Part shown: piece after piece, positions 48,287-59,517 of the stretch
Layout: every line of letters begins with the position of its first letter
Numbering within the stretch: the stretch's first letter is position 1
DNA from: Emiliania huxleyi CCMP1516
Taxonomy: Eukaryota > Haptophyta > Isochrysidales > Noelaerhabdaceae
Assembly (NCBI RefSeq): GCF_000372725.1
Contig: NW_005198966.1
Coordinates: 2,176,114 to 2,240,113, forward strand
Length of the DNA stretch: 64,000 bases
Reading direction: 5' to 3'
Position numbers and translations under genes: made by a program
Notes under the pieces: generated by a model
The model's input: only the letters and a program-made list of their open reading frames with translations
Databases searched by the model: none
Told to the model about the DNA's origin: nothing

Positions 48287-49730
48287 GAGCCCTAGCAAGG
48301 TGCGGGGCGCGCTCTCGAGCGGGCGGCCGCTTGAATGTCTGAGTGGCAGGGCGCCTGGCGAAGGCGGCCAGCGCATGTATGGCGCGCCGGGGTGCCGCTC
48401 AGCACGGCGGAGTAGGGGGTCGCGCTCGATAGACTCGAGCAGCTGCCTCTGGTTTGCGTCGCGTGCCGCATACGGCGGCAAGTCGCAAGCAATAAAGCGC
48501 CCTGAGGGCACTGGAAAGGGTATCCGCGTGGCTGAGGGGCACGCTAGCGCGGCACGGTGAGCCCTAGCAAGGCGCGGGGCGCGCTCGAGCGGGCGGTCAC
48601 CATGAATGTCCGAGTATGCCAAGAAGAGGCATGCTCGTGTAAGAGGCGGCGAGGCGGCTGCGGCTGCAGGCGGCCTTCTCGCCAATGGCACGCCACGCGG
48701 GGCGTGCGGTGCGTATGGGGGAGACGCGGAGCGCCTCGCGAAGGCGGCGAGCGCATGTGTGGCGCGCCGAGGGGCCGCTCAGCGCGGCGGAGTAGAGCGT
48801 TGCGCTCGATAGACTCGAGCAGCTGCCTCTGGTTTGCGTCGCGTGCCACACGGCGGCAAGTCGCGAGCAATTAAGCGCCCCGAGGGCACTGGAGAGGGTG
48901 TCTGCGTGGCTGAGGGGCACGCTAGCGCGGCACGGTGAGCCCTAGCAAGGCGCGGGGCGCGCTCGAGCGGGCGGCCGCTATGAACTCTGAGCATGCCGAG
49001 ACGAGGCATGCTCGTGTAAGAGGCGGCGAGGGGGCCGCGGCTGCAGGCGGCCGTCTCGCCAATGGCACGCCACGCGGGGCGTGCGGTGCGCCTGGGGGAG
49101 GCGCAGGACGCCTCGCGAAGGCGGCGAGCGCATGCAGAGCGCCTCGAGAGGTCGCTCGACACAGCGAAGTAGAGTGTCGTGCTAGAGCGACTCGAGCAGC
49201 TGCCTCTGGTTTGCGTCGCGCGCCACACGGCGGCAGGTCGCGAGCAACGAAGCGCCCCGAGGGCACTTGAGAGGGTGTCTGCGCGGCCGAGGGGCGCGCT
49301 AGAGCGGCACGGTGAGCCCTAGCCGGGCGTGGGGCGCGCTCGCGCGGGCGGTCACCATGAACCTCCGAGTATGCCAAGAAGAGGCATGCTCGTGTAAGAG
49401 GCGGCGAGGCGGCGGAGCCGGCGGCTGCGGGGGGCGGCCTTCTCGCCAAAGGCACGCCACGCGAAGGCGTGAGGGGTGTGTGGAGGAGGCGCAGGGCGCC
49501 TCGCAAAGTCGGCCAGTTAATGTGTGGGGCGCTGAGTGGTCGCTCAGCGCGGCGGAGTAGAGCGTTGCGCTCGATCGGCTGGAGCAGCTGTCTCTGGTTT
49601 GTGTCGCGCGCCACGAGGAGGCATGTCGCGGGCGATGCAGCGCCCCGAGGGCACTCGAGCAGAGGGCACTCGAGAGGGTGCCTGCGCGGCTGAGGGGCGC
49701 GCTAGAGCGGCACGGTGAGCCCTAGCGAGG
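48287..49730. repeat. About 377-bp tandem satellite, roughly four copies
   Basis: The word GAGCCCTAGC starts at 48287, 48560, 48937, 49314 and 49717, giving spacings of 273, 377, 377 and 403 bp. Each full unit holds GAGTATGCCAAGAAGAGGCA or a variant, a GGCATGCTCGTGTAAGAGG part, and CAGCTG(C/T)CTCTGGTTTG. The first copy lacks about 100 bases of the middle. Frames on both strands of this block are open for more than 100 codons only because the array is GC-rich. I do not take them as genes. Confidence 0.93.
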
Positions 49731-50067
49731 CGCGGAGGCGTTGCGTGCGAGCGTAGCAACGAGGCTGGTCGGACGGACTGCGGGGTCGTGCGACTTCCTA
49801 GGAGAGCGGGACTGGAGGGGTTTCATGCCTCCACAGGTTCGCCTTCCTCTTCGGGCGGAAAGAGGGAGGGGAGGGGGATGTCGCCGACATAGACCTAGAG
49901 GAAGAGGTCTAGGCCGGGACGTGAGGGCGTGTGACCTTGTGGCGGAGCGCCAGTGTGGCGCTCGGGTTGCAGGCATGCTGCCAGCGTCTTGGGAGGGTCG
50001 TGGGCGCCGCGCCCAGACCCTCGTTTTGGGGTGGGGGAGCCACTTCGGTAACACGCGTTTAGGGTGT
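49731..50067. other. Region between the satellite and the 190-bp repeats
   Basis: No gene, RNA or regulatory signal is recognised here. A short inverted pair, CCTAGAGG/CCTCTAGG-like, occurs near 49,890-49,915 (GACCTAGAGGAAGAGGTCTAGG). Confidence 0.4.
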
Positions 50068-50257
50068 GGGTGGCTGTTCGAGAAAGAATTCCGAAGCGGA
50101 AATCTTTGGGAGATCTCAGGAGATCTCGCGCACTCGAACAGGGCACTCACGTGCGGTTGCTCCTCTCTACCCACTCATGGCGTCTCCTGAGAGGACAGCG
50201 CCATGACTGTTGTGCATACACACGTTCGGAGCGGACACGACTAGAATAAATATTCTC
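50068..50257. repeat. 190-bp direct repeat, left copy
   Basis: It begins GGGTGGCTGTTCGAGAAAG and ends AGAATAAATATTCTC, apparently identical to 50672-50861. It contains GAGATCTCAGGAGATCTC and the palindrome AGAATAAATATTCT. The segment between the two copies is 414 bp. Confidence 0.95.
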
Positions 50258-50671
50258 CACCGCGTGAGCGCACGCGAACAAAGGACGGAATATTTATTCG
50301 GCCGGAGCTGGGCCGCATAAATTGGGAGACGGACTGTGAAGGACGTCAGCAAGTTAGACGTTTCACTCTCCAGAATCGCGCGCACCGCGATGGTGCGCGC
50401 GTGTATCATGGCACCGCTCGCGCCCGCCCGCCCGCCACTGCTCGCGTTGGGAGCATGGGATGACGTGGTGAGGTGGGGCAGCAATGATTGCGCAGGGGAA
50501 AATCTCATGTGAACTTCCTTGCGAGACCATTGTAGTGACGGATGTACACGCCGTCCTCGCGGTCTCAGCTTGGTCGGATCCTTGAGTCGCGTCGGGAGGG
50601 TTCCTGCCCCTTCCTCGTCACAGCCAGGGACCATCACGGAACCTGGCCAGGGGAGCACCACCGTGCGGGAA

Positions 50672-50861
50672 GGGTGGCTGTTCGAGAAAGAATTCCGAAG
50701 CGGAAATCTTTGGGAGATCTCAGGAGATCTCGCGCACTCGAACAGGGCACTCACGTGCGGTTGCTCCTCTCTACCCACTCATGGCGTCTCCTGAGAGGAC
50801 AGCGCCATGACTGTTGTGCATACACACGTTCGGAGCGGACACGACTAGAATAAATATTCTC
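50672..50861. repeat. 190-bp direct repeat, right copy, upstream of the 50.9-kb gene
   Basis: Same sequence as the left copy. It ends 50 bases before the ATG at 50912, so its AT-rich AATAAATATTCT end is well placed to act as a core promoter or leader. The arrangement resembles a miniature LTR pair, but the ends are not TG...CA and no primer-binding site is evident. Confidence 0.95.
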
Positions 50862-50911
50862 TCTCTCAACCCGACGCAACTCGGCGACTTCGTTCTCCGC
50901 GACGCTCTATA

Positions 50912-52375
50912 ATGTACGGCCGCACGCTGCGCAGCGATCCAGCGCTGCAGGTCCCAGCCTTCGCGCGAGGCGACGCGCTTAAGATTCCAGCGGAGCTGCT
51001 CAGAGCAGAGACGCTCGAACTTGAGAGCCGCAAGATCTTCAAGCGAGAGCACGAGACCGGCCCTTACGCTGCAGTGCGAAAGGAGCGAGGCGCGGGCATG
51101 ATCGATGCGCCGGAGCTCCGCGAGGCGTGGGAAAGGCTGCTTCTCCCGAGACAGTCTGGCGGTATTTTGGACAAGCCGCCAATGTACCTTGACGTGTGTT
51201 GCGCAAAGGAGGCCGCCCAGGAGCTGCTCTCCACCACGCTTGGCGAGGCGGTTAAGCGGCGCGATTGGCAGGAGATGTGGGTACTGCTGGGGCAGATTGA
51301 TGTCGCGCTGACCCAACTCGCCGGCTTTGGCACCGGCGCGGAGCTGCCGTGGTGGGTGGGTGCCTGCCCCAGCGCTGGCGCCTCGAGCTCCGGAGTGTCA
51401 GAGCATATCGACCTGGCGGTTCGCTCTGAGCCAGGCGGGGCTGATAATCCGCTCGATGCTGCGAGCGTGCCCTCTCTGCCTGCGCCGGGTGAGCAGGTGG
51501 ATTCCACGCGAGACGACGAACCCGGTGGCGTGGACAATCCACTCACCGCCGACGCAACCCCGCCCGCCGTTGTCAAGATCGAGCAACACTCACCTGGTCC
51601 CAGCTCGTCTGGTGGCCACAAGCGGGGGGTCGACGAGGCGGATCTCCAAGTGGGCGGCGGCGACGACGACGACGACGATGATGACGAGGAGGAGAAGGAC
51701 ACCGATTATCAAAGAATCTTGCGGTCACTGGGACCTATCGGGCAGCCGCACGAGTCGCATTTCTCGCTGCAGGTCGTGAGTAAGTCGGGCCTGAAGGAAC
51801 GCAAACGGTCTCTCGCGGCTCAGATTGTGAAGCTCCAGGAAGAGATCGCTCAGGTCGACGAGACGTTGGAAGCCGCTCACGCGCTTTCAGATGACGAAAT
51901 GGATCGAGTAATAAGAGAGCAGGAAGAGCAGGAAGATCCCGATTGGGTGGAGGAACTTGACGAGGATGACATGCACGACGAGTGGCATGGTGGAATGCTG
52001 CATGGCGCCTGTGAGTGCGACAGGTGTACGGCAAGGCGTCTGCAGCTTAGTCCTGAATCCTCGGAGGACGAAGCAGACGAGGCGGAAGCGAAGCGAATCG
52101 ACGAGGAGGACTACGAGGACGACGATAACGACACGGACGACGAGGACGACGAGGCATACAGGCTAGCAGATTCCCTCATCGCGCATGCACTGTCGTATCA
52201 CGGCCTGTCGCCATCAAGCCAGGACGACAACCTGGGATTAAGTCGGTTTCATTATCTGCGTCACGTCAACGTCGTCGAGACCGCCATCGACATAGTGCGA
52301 CAGCTTGGCAAGCTCGACACGGACCTTGGCCGCAAACTGCAGAAGATCGATACATGGCTGAACGATCCGGCGTAG
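50912..52375 (+). CDS. Unrecognised acidic protein, first member of a tandem paralog pair
   Basis: A 487-residue protein in one frame from ATG 50912. Residues about 40-190 share a domain with the next gene: FKREHETGPYAAVRKERGAG, ELREAWERLLLP, AKEAAQELLSTTLGEAVKRR, WQEMWVLLGQIDVALTQLAG and PWWV, then EPGGADNPLDA. A PPAVVKIEQ segment follows; VKIE fits the SUMO consensus (hydrophobic-K-x-E) and is kept in the paralog as VKLE. The second half is very acidic (runs of Asp at about 250, and Glu/Asp at 385-415), with a predicted coiled coil (KERKRSLAAQIVKLQEEIAQ) and a Cys pair ECDRC. The end (FHYLRHVNVVETAIDIVRQL) is helical. No signal peptide or membrane segment is seen; the composition suggests a nuclear protein. 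I know no family for the shared domain. Confidence 0.7.
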   Translation: MYGRTLRSDPALQVPAFARGDALKIPAELLRAETLELESRKIFKREHETGPYAAVRKERGAGMIDAPELREAWERLLLPRQSGGILDKPPMYLDVCCAKEAAQELLSTTLGEAVKRRDWQEMWVLLGQIDVALTQLAGFGTGAELPWWVGACPSAGASSSGVSEHIDLAVRSEPGGADNPLDAASVPSLPAPGEQVDSTRDDEPGGVDNPLTADATPPAVVKIEQHSPGPSSSGGHKRGVDEADLQVGGGDDDDDDDDEEEKDTDYQRILRSLGPIGQPHESHFSLQVVSKSGLKERKRSLAAQIVKLQEEIAQVDETLEAAHALSDDEMDRVIREQEEQEDPDWVEELDEDDMHDEWHGGMLHGACECDRCTARRLQLSPESSEDEADEAEAKRIDEEDYEDDDNDTDDEDDEAYRLADSLIAHALSYHGLSPSSQDDNLGLSRFHYLRHVNVVETAIDIVRQLGKLDTDLGRKLQKIDTWLNDPA

Positions 52376-52689
52376 CAGATATGGGCGGCGTCGGAGTCGT
52401 CGAAGCTCGAACATGTGCGAAAGGGACATCCTCGCCACGTCGGCTCGTCTCACCACCAGTCGGGGTGTTGGAGCACTTGGAGTACAGAATTAATTATGTT
52501 GTAGTGCGAGGGAGCTTGGTTGTAAAACAGTCCCGTGCCCAGTGTCGTGCGAGGGAGTTTTGTTGTAAAATTCTTTTAAACAACTACCTACACAAAAACA
52601 ACCCTGACGTGCAACAGCCCCTAACCCCAGCTGGGGCGCGTTTCGGTGCAACCGGGAGAATCACGACGGTCGCAACCATCGCGTCTCAT
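52376..52689. other. Spacer between the tandem paralogs
   Basis: AT-richer than its surroundings. GTGCGAGGGAG(C/T)TT(G)GTTGTAAAA occurs twice (about 52,504 and 52,547), a short direct repeat. This should hold the 3' end of the first gene and the promoter of the second. Confidence 0.55.
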
Positions 52690-55600
52690 ATGACTCGCCG
52701 CACGACTGCCGCGCGCCTCAACAACGGCGGGCTCGCCATCCCCAAAAGCCTACCCGTGGGTGGGACGGTCGAGGCCGCCAGCTCCAAGTGCGTCAAGCGC
52801 GAGCACGAAGCCGCCGCCTACGCCAAGGTGCGAAAGGACAGGGGTGCAGCACCCATTTCTGTGCGTGAGCTGCGGGAGGAGTGGCAGCGGCTGCTGCTGC
52901 CGAGCCGCGGCAGCGCGAGTGCAGAGAGCAGGGAGAGCGCGGCGCTGGCTGCGGATGCGGAGGTACCCGACGTGCCTCCGCTGTTCTTTGGAGCGTGCTA
53001 TGGCAGCGAGCTGGCGCAAGAGCTGCTGAGGCGCGAGCTGGCGACTGCGATCGCCAACGAGGAGTGGCATGAGCTGTGGGTGATGCTGGGCCAGATCAGA
53101 ACCTGTATCGAGCAGCTGGCAAACCCAGATGCAGTCAGGCCGTGGTGGGTGCGCCAGAGCCAGCAGGCGGGGAGCTCGGGGGTCGCAGAGCAAGTGGATC
53201 TCGCGGCGCAAGAGGAGCCGGGTGGCGCTGACGCTCCGCTGGACGTGAGCAGTGGCGTCGACATTGCGCCGCCGGCGGTCAAGCTGGAGGCAGCGACAGA
53301 GGCGGCGCCATCAACGGGAGGCGATGCGGGCGGTACGCAGGTCCAGAGCTTGCTTTCATCGACGAGCGAGGCGGTCACAAGCGCGGCTGGCTCGGGAGCG
53401 GCGATGGCCGAGGCGGCTGACGTCGAGGCGGCTGACGCGGCTGACATCGAGGCGGCTGGCAGCAGTGAGTCCACTCGAATCATGGCCGAGGTGGCGCCGC
53501 GGTCCTTCTCTCGGCCCGTGTGGTCCGCACTGCCAACGACAGGCAAAGCCACCTACTCGAAGAGGCTCGGCGACTGGTACGCGCGACTTGAGGAGTGGTG
53601 CGAGTGGTTCGATGGCGCCAAACTGGAGGAGGTCGGGTCAAGCCCGCCGCCGAAGCCTCCGGCCAATAAAGGCCCCAGGCAGCTTGCGGCGTACGAGGAG
53701 GCACGCGCGCACCACGCGACCGAGCACAATATTTGGAGCGAAAAGAACACGGTGCGGAAGCGCAACCGCGAATACGATTCGGCGCAGGCGCGGGCTGCCC
53801 GTGGCGGCACCAGCACCAAGTCCGCGAGGCGGCTCAAGCCCAGCTCGGACCCGATGCCTCCCCCTCCGCCCGAGAACGCCGCCGAGGCGGCGGAGTGCGC
53901 TGCTGCCGCCAACGGCCTGAGCGAGCTCCTTGGCGTGCGCCCGGCCAGCGAGCCCATCAACAGCGGTGACGACCTGATCAAGCGCGTCGTGGCGGTGAGC
54001 AGAGGCGGTGGTGACCTGGTCGACATCACGCTCGGGATGGTGGATGGGGGCGCGTTTCCGCCCGGCATGAGCAAGCTGCGGCACGATGCGACGCCCTGCA
54101 TCTCGTGCACACGGTGCTCGCTCGAGTGGTCCGCCGACTACGCGGCCCGCGTGGTGAAGGCGCTGCTGAATCCGCCCAGCGCGCGAGGCAGCTTCGACCA
54201 CCTCTTTGCGCAGGGCGCGTGCGGCTGGCGGCTGCAGCAGGCGCTGCAGGCTCACATGCGCGGGCGCACGCCGACGTGGGGCCTCTGCCTCACCTGCAGC
54301 TGCATCGACCTGCTCAAGTCGTGCGCCGAGACCTTTCAACGGAACAGGGCGCGCCTGATGATGGAGCGGCTACAGCTGCTGCCTCTGAGCGAGCAGGAAG
54401 TGCTTCACCGCGTGGGGGTGCCCATCGAGACCTACGAGCGCCGCCTGTGGATCGGGGGGGAGTGCGTGGTGGTTGCCGGCGGTGCCCGCATCCACGTCAT
54501 ACTGCTGCATGGCGGCAGGTCGGCGATCGTCAGCAAGACGACGACGACGAAGCTCTCGGGCCACGTCTACGGCCCCGAGGTGAGCGTCGCGCTCGACCGG
54601 GGCGGCGCCTTCGTGGTGGGGCCCGTCCGCGACGTGCCTGGCGCCATCACGCTTCTCGCCGTCACCACCGGGAGGGACTGGACGAGCATCGTCAGGGAGG
54701 AGCGCAATGCAAATCGCCCGCTTTGGAAGCAGGGCAAGCTGCCGGCGTTGCCGACGGCGCCTGCCTCCGACACGACCGACAAGACGCGCGCGGCGGTGGT
54801 GGCCAAGAACACGGGCCCGCTCGCGCGCGTGCTTCGCAACAGCAACAGCCTCCCGCTCGCCGCCCTCACCGCCGACGGCAACGCCATCGACACCATCGAC
54901 AAGAACCGCACCTTTCTCGCCGCGCACATCCTCGCCCTGCGCCACACGGAGGCTCAGAAGGCGGCCAGGGCCAAGCGCAGGTCGGTCCGCGCGGCGGCGG
55001 GGGCGGCGGCGCCTCCCGGAGGAGTGCACCACGACTCGTGCGCCTGCTGCATCAAGGGCCGCCGTCGGCGATCGGCCACCTCGGCCGGCCGGCAGAGCCT
55101 GAGCGGCCGCGCGTGGATGCCATTATAGGCCGCGCCATTGGCCCTGGCAGCCTCTGCAGCCAGTGCCAGCGGGTGCTGGCGGACCCGCACAGCGCGCAGA
55201 GCGAGGCCTTTGAACACACGAACCGGGGCGGACGGTCGGGCGGGATCCTCGACGTGGGCGCCGTGGCGGGGCAGGACACGCCAGCGCGGTACGTCGCGGG
55301 AGTCGTGGCGGCGAGTCGGCACGGCGCGCAGCTCCTCCCGCCAAAGGTCGACCCACTCGACGCGTCGGTGGCGCAGCTCGACATTCTCGTGCCCGCGTTG
55401 CCGGGCTGCAACCCGCAGGACACGCCCGGCAACCCGCTCGTCACCTTCCCGCTGACGCCGAGCTTCCGGAGCGCGCCGCTGGGTCCCGCCGAGTACGAGT
55501 GGGCGTGCGAGCACGTTGACGGCTTCGCCGAGATCGTCGCCGGGAACTCGCGCACGCACCTCGAGCTCATCACCGGGGTCGACGCGACCGGCATCATGCG

Positions 55601-56198
55601 CTACGACGACGGCGTCCTGCTGGGCGGCCGGGGCTGCGATTTCACGCTGGACAAAACCTCGTGGAAAAGCCTCGCGGCCGCATGCTCGTTCACCGGCCCG
55701 CTGCTGGGGAGGAGCGGCTGCACCGGCATCGGCGACTCCGTTTCGGGCTTCGTCGCTGGCATCTGCCACATCCGCCTCTGCGGGGCGCGGCACACCGCGG
55801 CGGACGGCGCCCCGGCGGACGGCGACCTCGAGGGCTTCATCGCGCGCGGCCAGCACAAGGGCGGCTTCGAGGCGGAGCGGCACAACGGAACCTACCTAAA
55901 CGAAGATGGCGCGGGAGACCACACCAACAGCGGCTTGCTGCACGAGGTGGTGGTGGAGATGTGGGGTTGCGCCTACTGCAGCCTCTCGGAGGAGCAGCGT
56001 GCCGAGGCGAACGGGCTGCTGGCGACGCTCATGGGGCGGGACAAGTTTGCGGCGATGCCGGTGGTGCCAGACGCGCACATTGGCCTGCAGCTCCCACGGC
56101 TCGGCGGCATGATGGTGGCGCACTTCCATGTCTGGCGGCACTGGAGCATCCAGCACCCGCTGCTGGGCCGGTACGGCACGGCGGCGTGGGCGGCGTGA
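52690..56198 (+). CDS. Unrecognised large protein, second member of the tandem paralog pair
   Basis: From ATG 52690 a frame of 812 codons runs to 55128, and a second, clearly coding frame runs from about 55,130 to 56198. They would join through a short intron or a frameshift between about 55,036 and 55,130. Residues about 30-190 carry the shared domain: VKREHEAAAYAKVRKDRGAA, ELREEWQRLLLP, ELAQELLRRELATAIANEEW, LWVMLGQIRTCIEQL, PWWV and EPGGADAPLDV, with a VKLE possible SUMO site. A middle region has two Cys clusters (CISCTRC and CLTCSC) that could bind zinc, then a beta-rich part (VVVAGGARIHVILLHGGRSA). Later come CACCIKGRRR and, in the second frame, CSQCQRV. The C-terminal 300 residues (for example ELITGVDATGIMRYDDGVLL and HFHVWRHWSIQHP) match nothing I know. 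Confidence 0.65.
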
Positions 56199-59138
56199 GA
56201 CCTCTCCACCACCACCTCCCCTCCTCACTCCCCTCGCCCCTTGCCCCTCGCCCGTTCTCCTCGCTCTCCTCGCCTCCTTGCCTCCTCGCCTCCTCTCCTC
56301 GTCGCCTCCCGCCCGCCTCACCCGCCTCCTCCCCTGCCTCAACTCTCAAGCGCCCTCGAGACGGTTTGCGTAGTACGTTGTATAAGTACTTGATTGGGTA
56401 CTGTTTGTGTTTTTGCTAAAAATATCTCCTTGTGTTTTTCGTGGCAGAGCTGCGATCTCAGCCCGCATTCCTCCGCTCAGCGCCGGCCGCCCATGCGCTC
56501 CCGGGGCCGCCCGACGGCGCGGGCCTCTTGCCGATGGACCCAGCCGAGGTGCCGAACCAGTTGGACCCGCGCTGACGCGCTGCGCGCGACCACCAGCCAG
56601 CTTTTCAGCGAGGCCGAGCACGGTGCGTCGAGAAAGCTGACAGTCAGAACAGTTGTCGCTTTTTTTCCCTCTTTTTGAGCGCTGCTGCTGCAGACCTTGC
56701 CCACCAGTGATACGAGACGCACCGGATCCAACCCTGGCAGCGCTTGACCGTCTCCCCGGTGGCCGCCCACAGGTGGCTGATCGAAGCGCCACTCATCGCT
56801 GCTTTCGCGCGCCTGGCTCTCAGAGGGCTCCTGCGGCTCTCCCTCGTCGCGTGACCGCCGCCGACATCATGTGCTCGGTCGTCCCCGCCGGCGCGGAGCT
56901 GCGCCACGTCGAATTCTTCGGTGGCTCGACCGCCGGCGCGCCCACCCTCGCCTCCTGCGCGCCTCACACCCAGTATTCTCCTCGCGCGCGGCCGACAAAG
57001 TAGGCACACGACCACCTCTCTCTCAGTCACCCCCCCCCACGATGCACAGCCCGTCCACTCTCGCCGGCAAGGCACACGGAACGCCCAATTTGGGCTGGAA
57101 ATGCCGCCGCCACGGGTTGGTGGCGCCCTCGGCAGCGGGGCAGCGCCACGCCGCGCAAACTTGCGCGACAAACTTGCGACCTCTGTCCCTCGTATTCACC
57201 CCAGATTTTGCCCTATCCAGGCTCACCCGGTACCGCGAGCGGCGAGCCGCGCCAAGTTTGCTCCATTTCCGACAAGTTCATCCCGCCCGAAGGCCGATCT
57301 TCGGCCGCCTGGAGGCCCAGGACGGGGCTTGGGACCGGCCAGGTGTGGATTCTCCACGGCGCTGCGGTGTATCTGCGCGCCCATGGCGCGTTCAGGGGTG
57401 TGCCTGAGGCGTGTTGACTGCGGGGCGCCGCGATAGCGCGGCGCCGACGATTGTGTCAGCTCACTGTCACACCGTCGACACGGTCACAGTGTGTGTGCAG
57501 TGCGTCCACTCCGGCGACCGTGACGCCGTCGGTTCTCGCCTATACCGGCTAGTGTGGAGCTTTCAGTGTGGTTGCGTGTTGTACTAGTGATGCTGCACTA
57601 GGCGGCCCGTTTTTAGCAAAAACCAGATACCACATCGCGTGTGGTTGTCGAAAAACCGCATCTTCGCCCGTCTGGGACCTCTTCGTACGGCTCCAAAAAC
57701 GGCTCCTTAACGACGGCTACGCGGCCCGGCGGTCGATCTGCGCCTTCTCAGCGGTGGAGGGGATGTGGGCGGTACGTGCGTACCGCGTGGTGTTGCGACG
57801 GTTTGACGAGTGCGACTCCCAGCGTCGACTTTTCGACCCCACGGAGCCTCTGCTGCTCCGGGGGGGGGGGTCTGCAGACCACCCGGCCGAACTTCAGAGT
57901 CGCGGTGCTCCTCAAATACCGCTCAAACGCCCACGATGCTGTGGAGGGGACATATGCTGATGATCCTGGCCCGATTGGTTCGCTCAGAAAGCTTCTGGGC
58001 GGTCGTTAAGGTTCGCTCCCCGCACACCGGCCCGGAAGTATGTTACATCATAGCAAAAGAAGGAGGAGGAAAACTCGAAAAAAGAAAACTTCGATGGACA
58101 TCAGAGCGGTATAAGGACACTCACTAGGTAGGTAGGTAGGTAGTAAGGTGAAGAACAGCCAGGCTCGGACTGGACACCAACGCGTTATGGGTGGACGCTA
58201 GACAGATGATGACGACACGCACGAGCGACACACAGACACAAACAAGCTCACAAGACACACAGCCAGCTGGCTGCCACACACCCTGAGTTGGCGTACACAT
58301 AACTCAAGGCCACATCCTCCCTGTCGCCCCCCCCAGCACTCCAAGGTGCCAAGAGAAACAAACAAGGGCACAACAAACAACAGACGGCAGGAAGTGACAT
58401 GTGAGGCTAGAGCAGCTCGCTCCACCTCTAGCAATCTCACCGGCCGGCGAGGCACGGACGAGACCGTGTGTGGGGTCTAAGTGAGGTGTCTATGGACGCT
58501 CTCCTCATGGGCTAGCTGCCTGCAGCTAGCCCTAATCTCGCACTCACGGACAGTGACAATCAAATGGGTGAGTGTTTGCGAGCAGAGGCGCGTGGGCTAA
58601 ATCTAGGCCGCACGTCGTGGCACTATGACGAAGTTAGACGTGCGGCCGCAGCGCGCCCGCCCCAGGCTCGGCGGTGCGCGCGTGTTAGCGAGAAAGTTGC
58701 GGGTAGAGCCGTTCCCGACTTGTCGAATGCGAGGCCTCTGCGACGAGTGCCAGTCGTGCTGCGGAGCCACGCCCTTCGAGCCGCGTCCCGTCGGCACTGT
58801 CCCCGAGTGGTCCCGCCTTGGCGGCACACACTCTCGACCAGGACAGTCCTGCTGACGGGAACGTGTCGCGCGCCGGCGACGGTTGCGGCGTGCTCGTTGT
58901 GAAGCCAAGATGGCACGACCACCGCCCTGCTTCGCAGACCGGGCAAGGAGGGGCCTGCTCCCGTTCCGCGAGGAACAGGAGGTCTCCCCCCCTCCCCCGG
59001 CCTGAGCAGCGACGGCTGGAAGGCAGCCCCGTGAGTCGAGGGCGGCGCGACCATTGCTGCTCTCCAATGACCAGAGGCCCGGTAACTGCAGATGGTCTCG
59101 CCGCCCCGCTCCGCCCCGCCCGCCGCCGCGCCGCGCCG
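56199..59138. other. Long region with no recognised gene
   Basis: Many overlapping frames of 60-190 codons exist, as expected at this GC content, and none has a recognisable domain. Noted elements are a CCT/CTCC-rich tract (56,215-56,345), a 9-bp hairpin GGCGCCGCG/CGCGGCGCC near 57,425-57,446, a poly-G run near 57,860, and a (GTAG)n run at 58,124-58,143. A possible exon at 56,870-57,000 (MCSVVPAGAELRHVEFFGGS) cannot be extended. I assign no gene. Confidence 0.35.
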
Positions 59139-59190
59139 CCGCCCGATGATTATTTAAGTAATAATGAATTAACAAATAATTAATTACCCC
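59139..59190. promoter_or_regulatory. AT-rich island between GC-repeat blocks
   Basis: About 45 bases (TTATTTAAGTAATAATGAAT and onward to TAATTAATTA) are almost pure A/T, flanked on both sides by GCCGCCGCGCC repeats. It lies about 330 bases upstream of the glycosyltransferase ATG on the plus strand, so it may be a core promoter or nucleosome-free site. There is no direct proof. Confidence 0.3.
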
Positions 59191-59517
59191 ACCCGCCGCC
59201 GCGCCGCCCCGCCCTGCGCCGCCCGCTGCCTCGCCGCGCCGCCGCCTCGCGCTGCCCGCCGCCGCACACTAACCGCAAAAGAATTCAGAATGAAGAAAAC
59301 ACGCACGCCGCCGTGAACGGCGTTGCTCCCTAACAACTGTGTTGAGCTCGCGCAGCTCGACGACACGCGGTCCTCACTCCACCAGCCCACGGTTCCCACG
59401 CGCACACTGGCTCACCCACCGTGCGATGGGCAGGTGCGGCCGCGAGGACACCGCACCACCGAGGAAGAGCAGAAGACGCAGTGCACCTCGAGAGTAGAAA
59501 CCTCGGCTGAGCTGCAC

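Noticed and set aside
48206..49760. Long frames on both strands across the 377-bp satellite
   Set aside because: They follow from high GC content and repetition. Copies differ by frame-breaking indels and start at different places.
50068..50861. LTR retrotransposon in miniature (TRIM)
   Set aside because: The 190-bp repeats lack TG...CA ends, and I cannot find a tRNA primer site or a clear polypurine tract. It is kept as a direct-repeat pair only.
54105..55128. Overlapping frame inside the second paralog gene
   Set aside because: In this part the frame is a shadow (Arg/Pro/His-rich, no hydrophobic pattern). Only its portion after about 55,130 looks coding.
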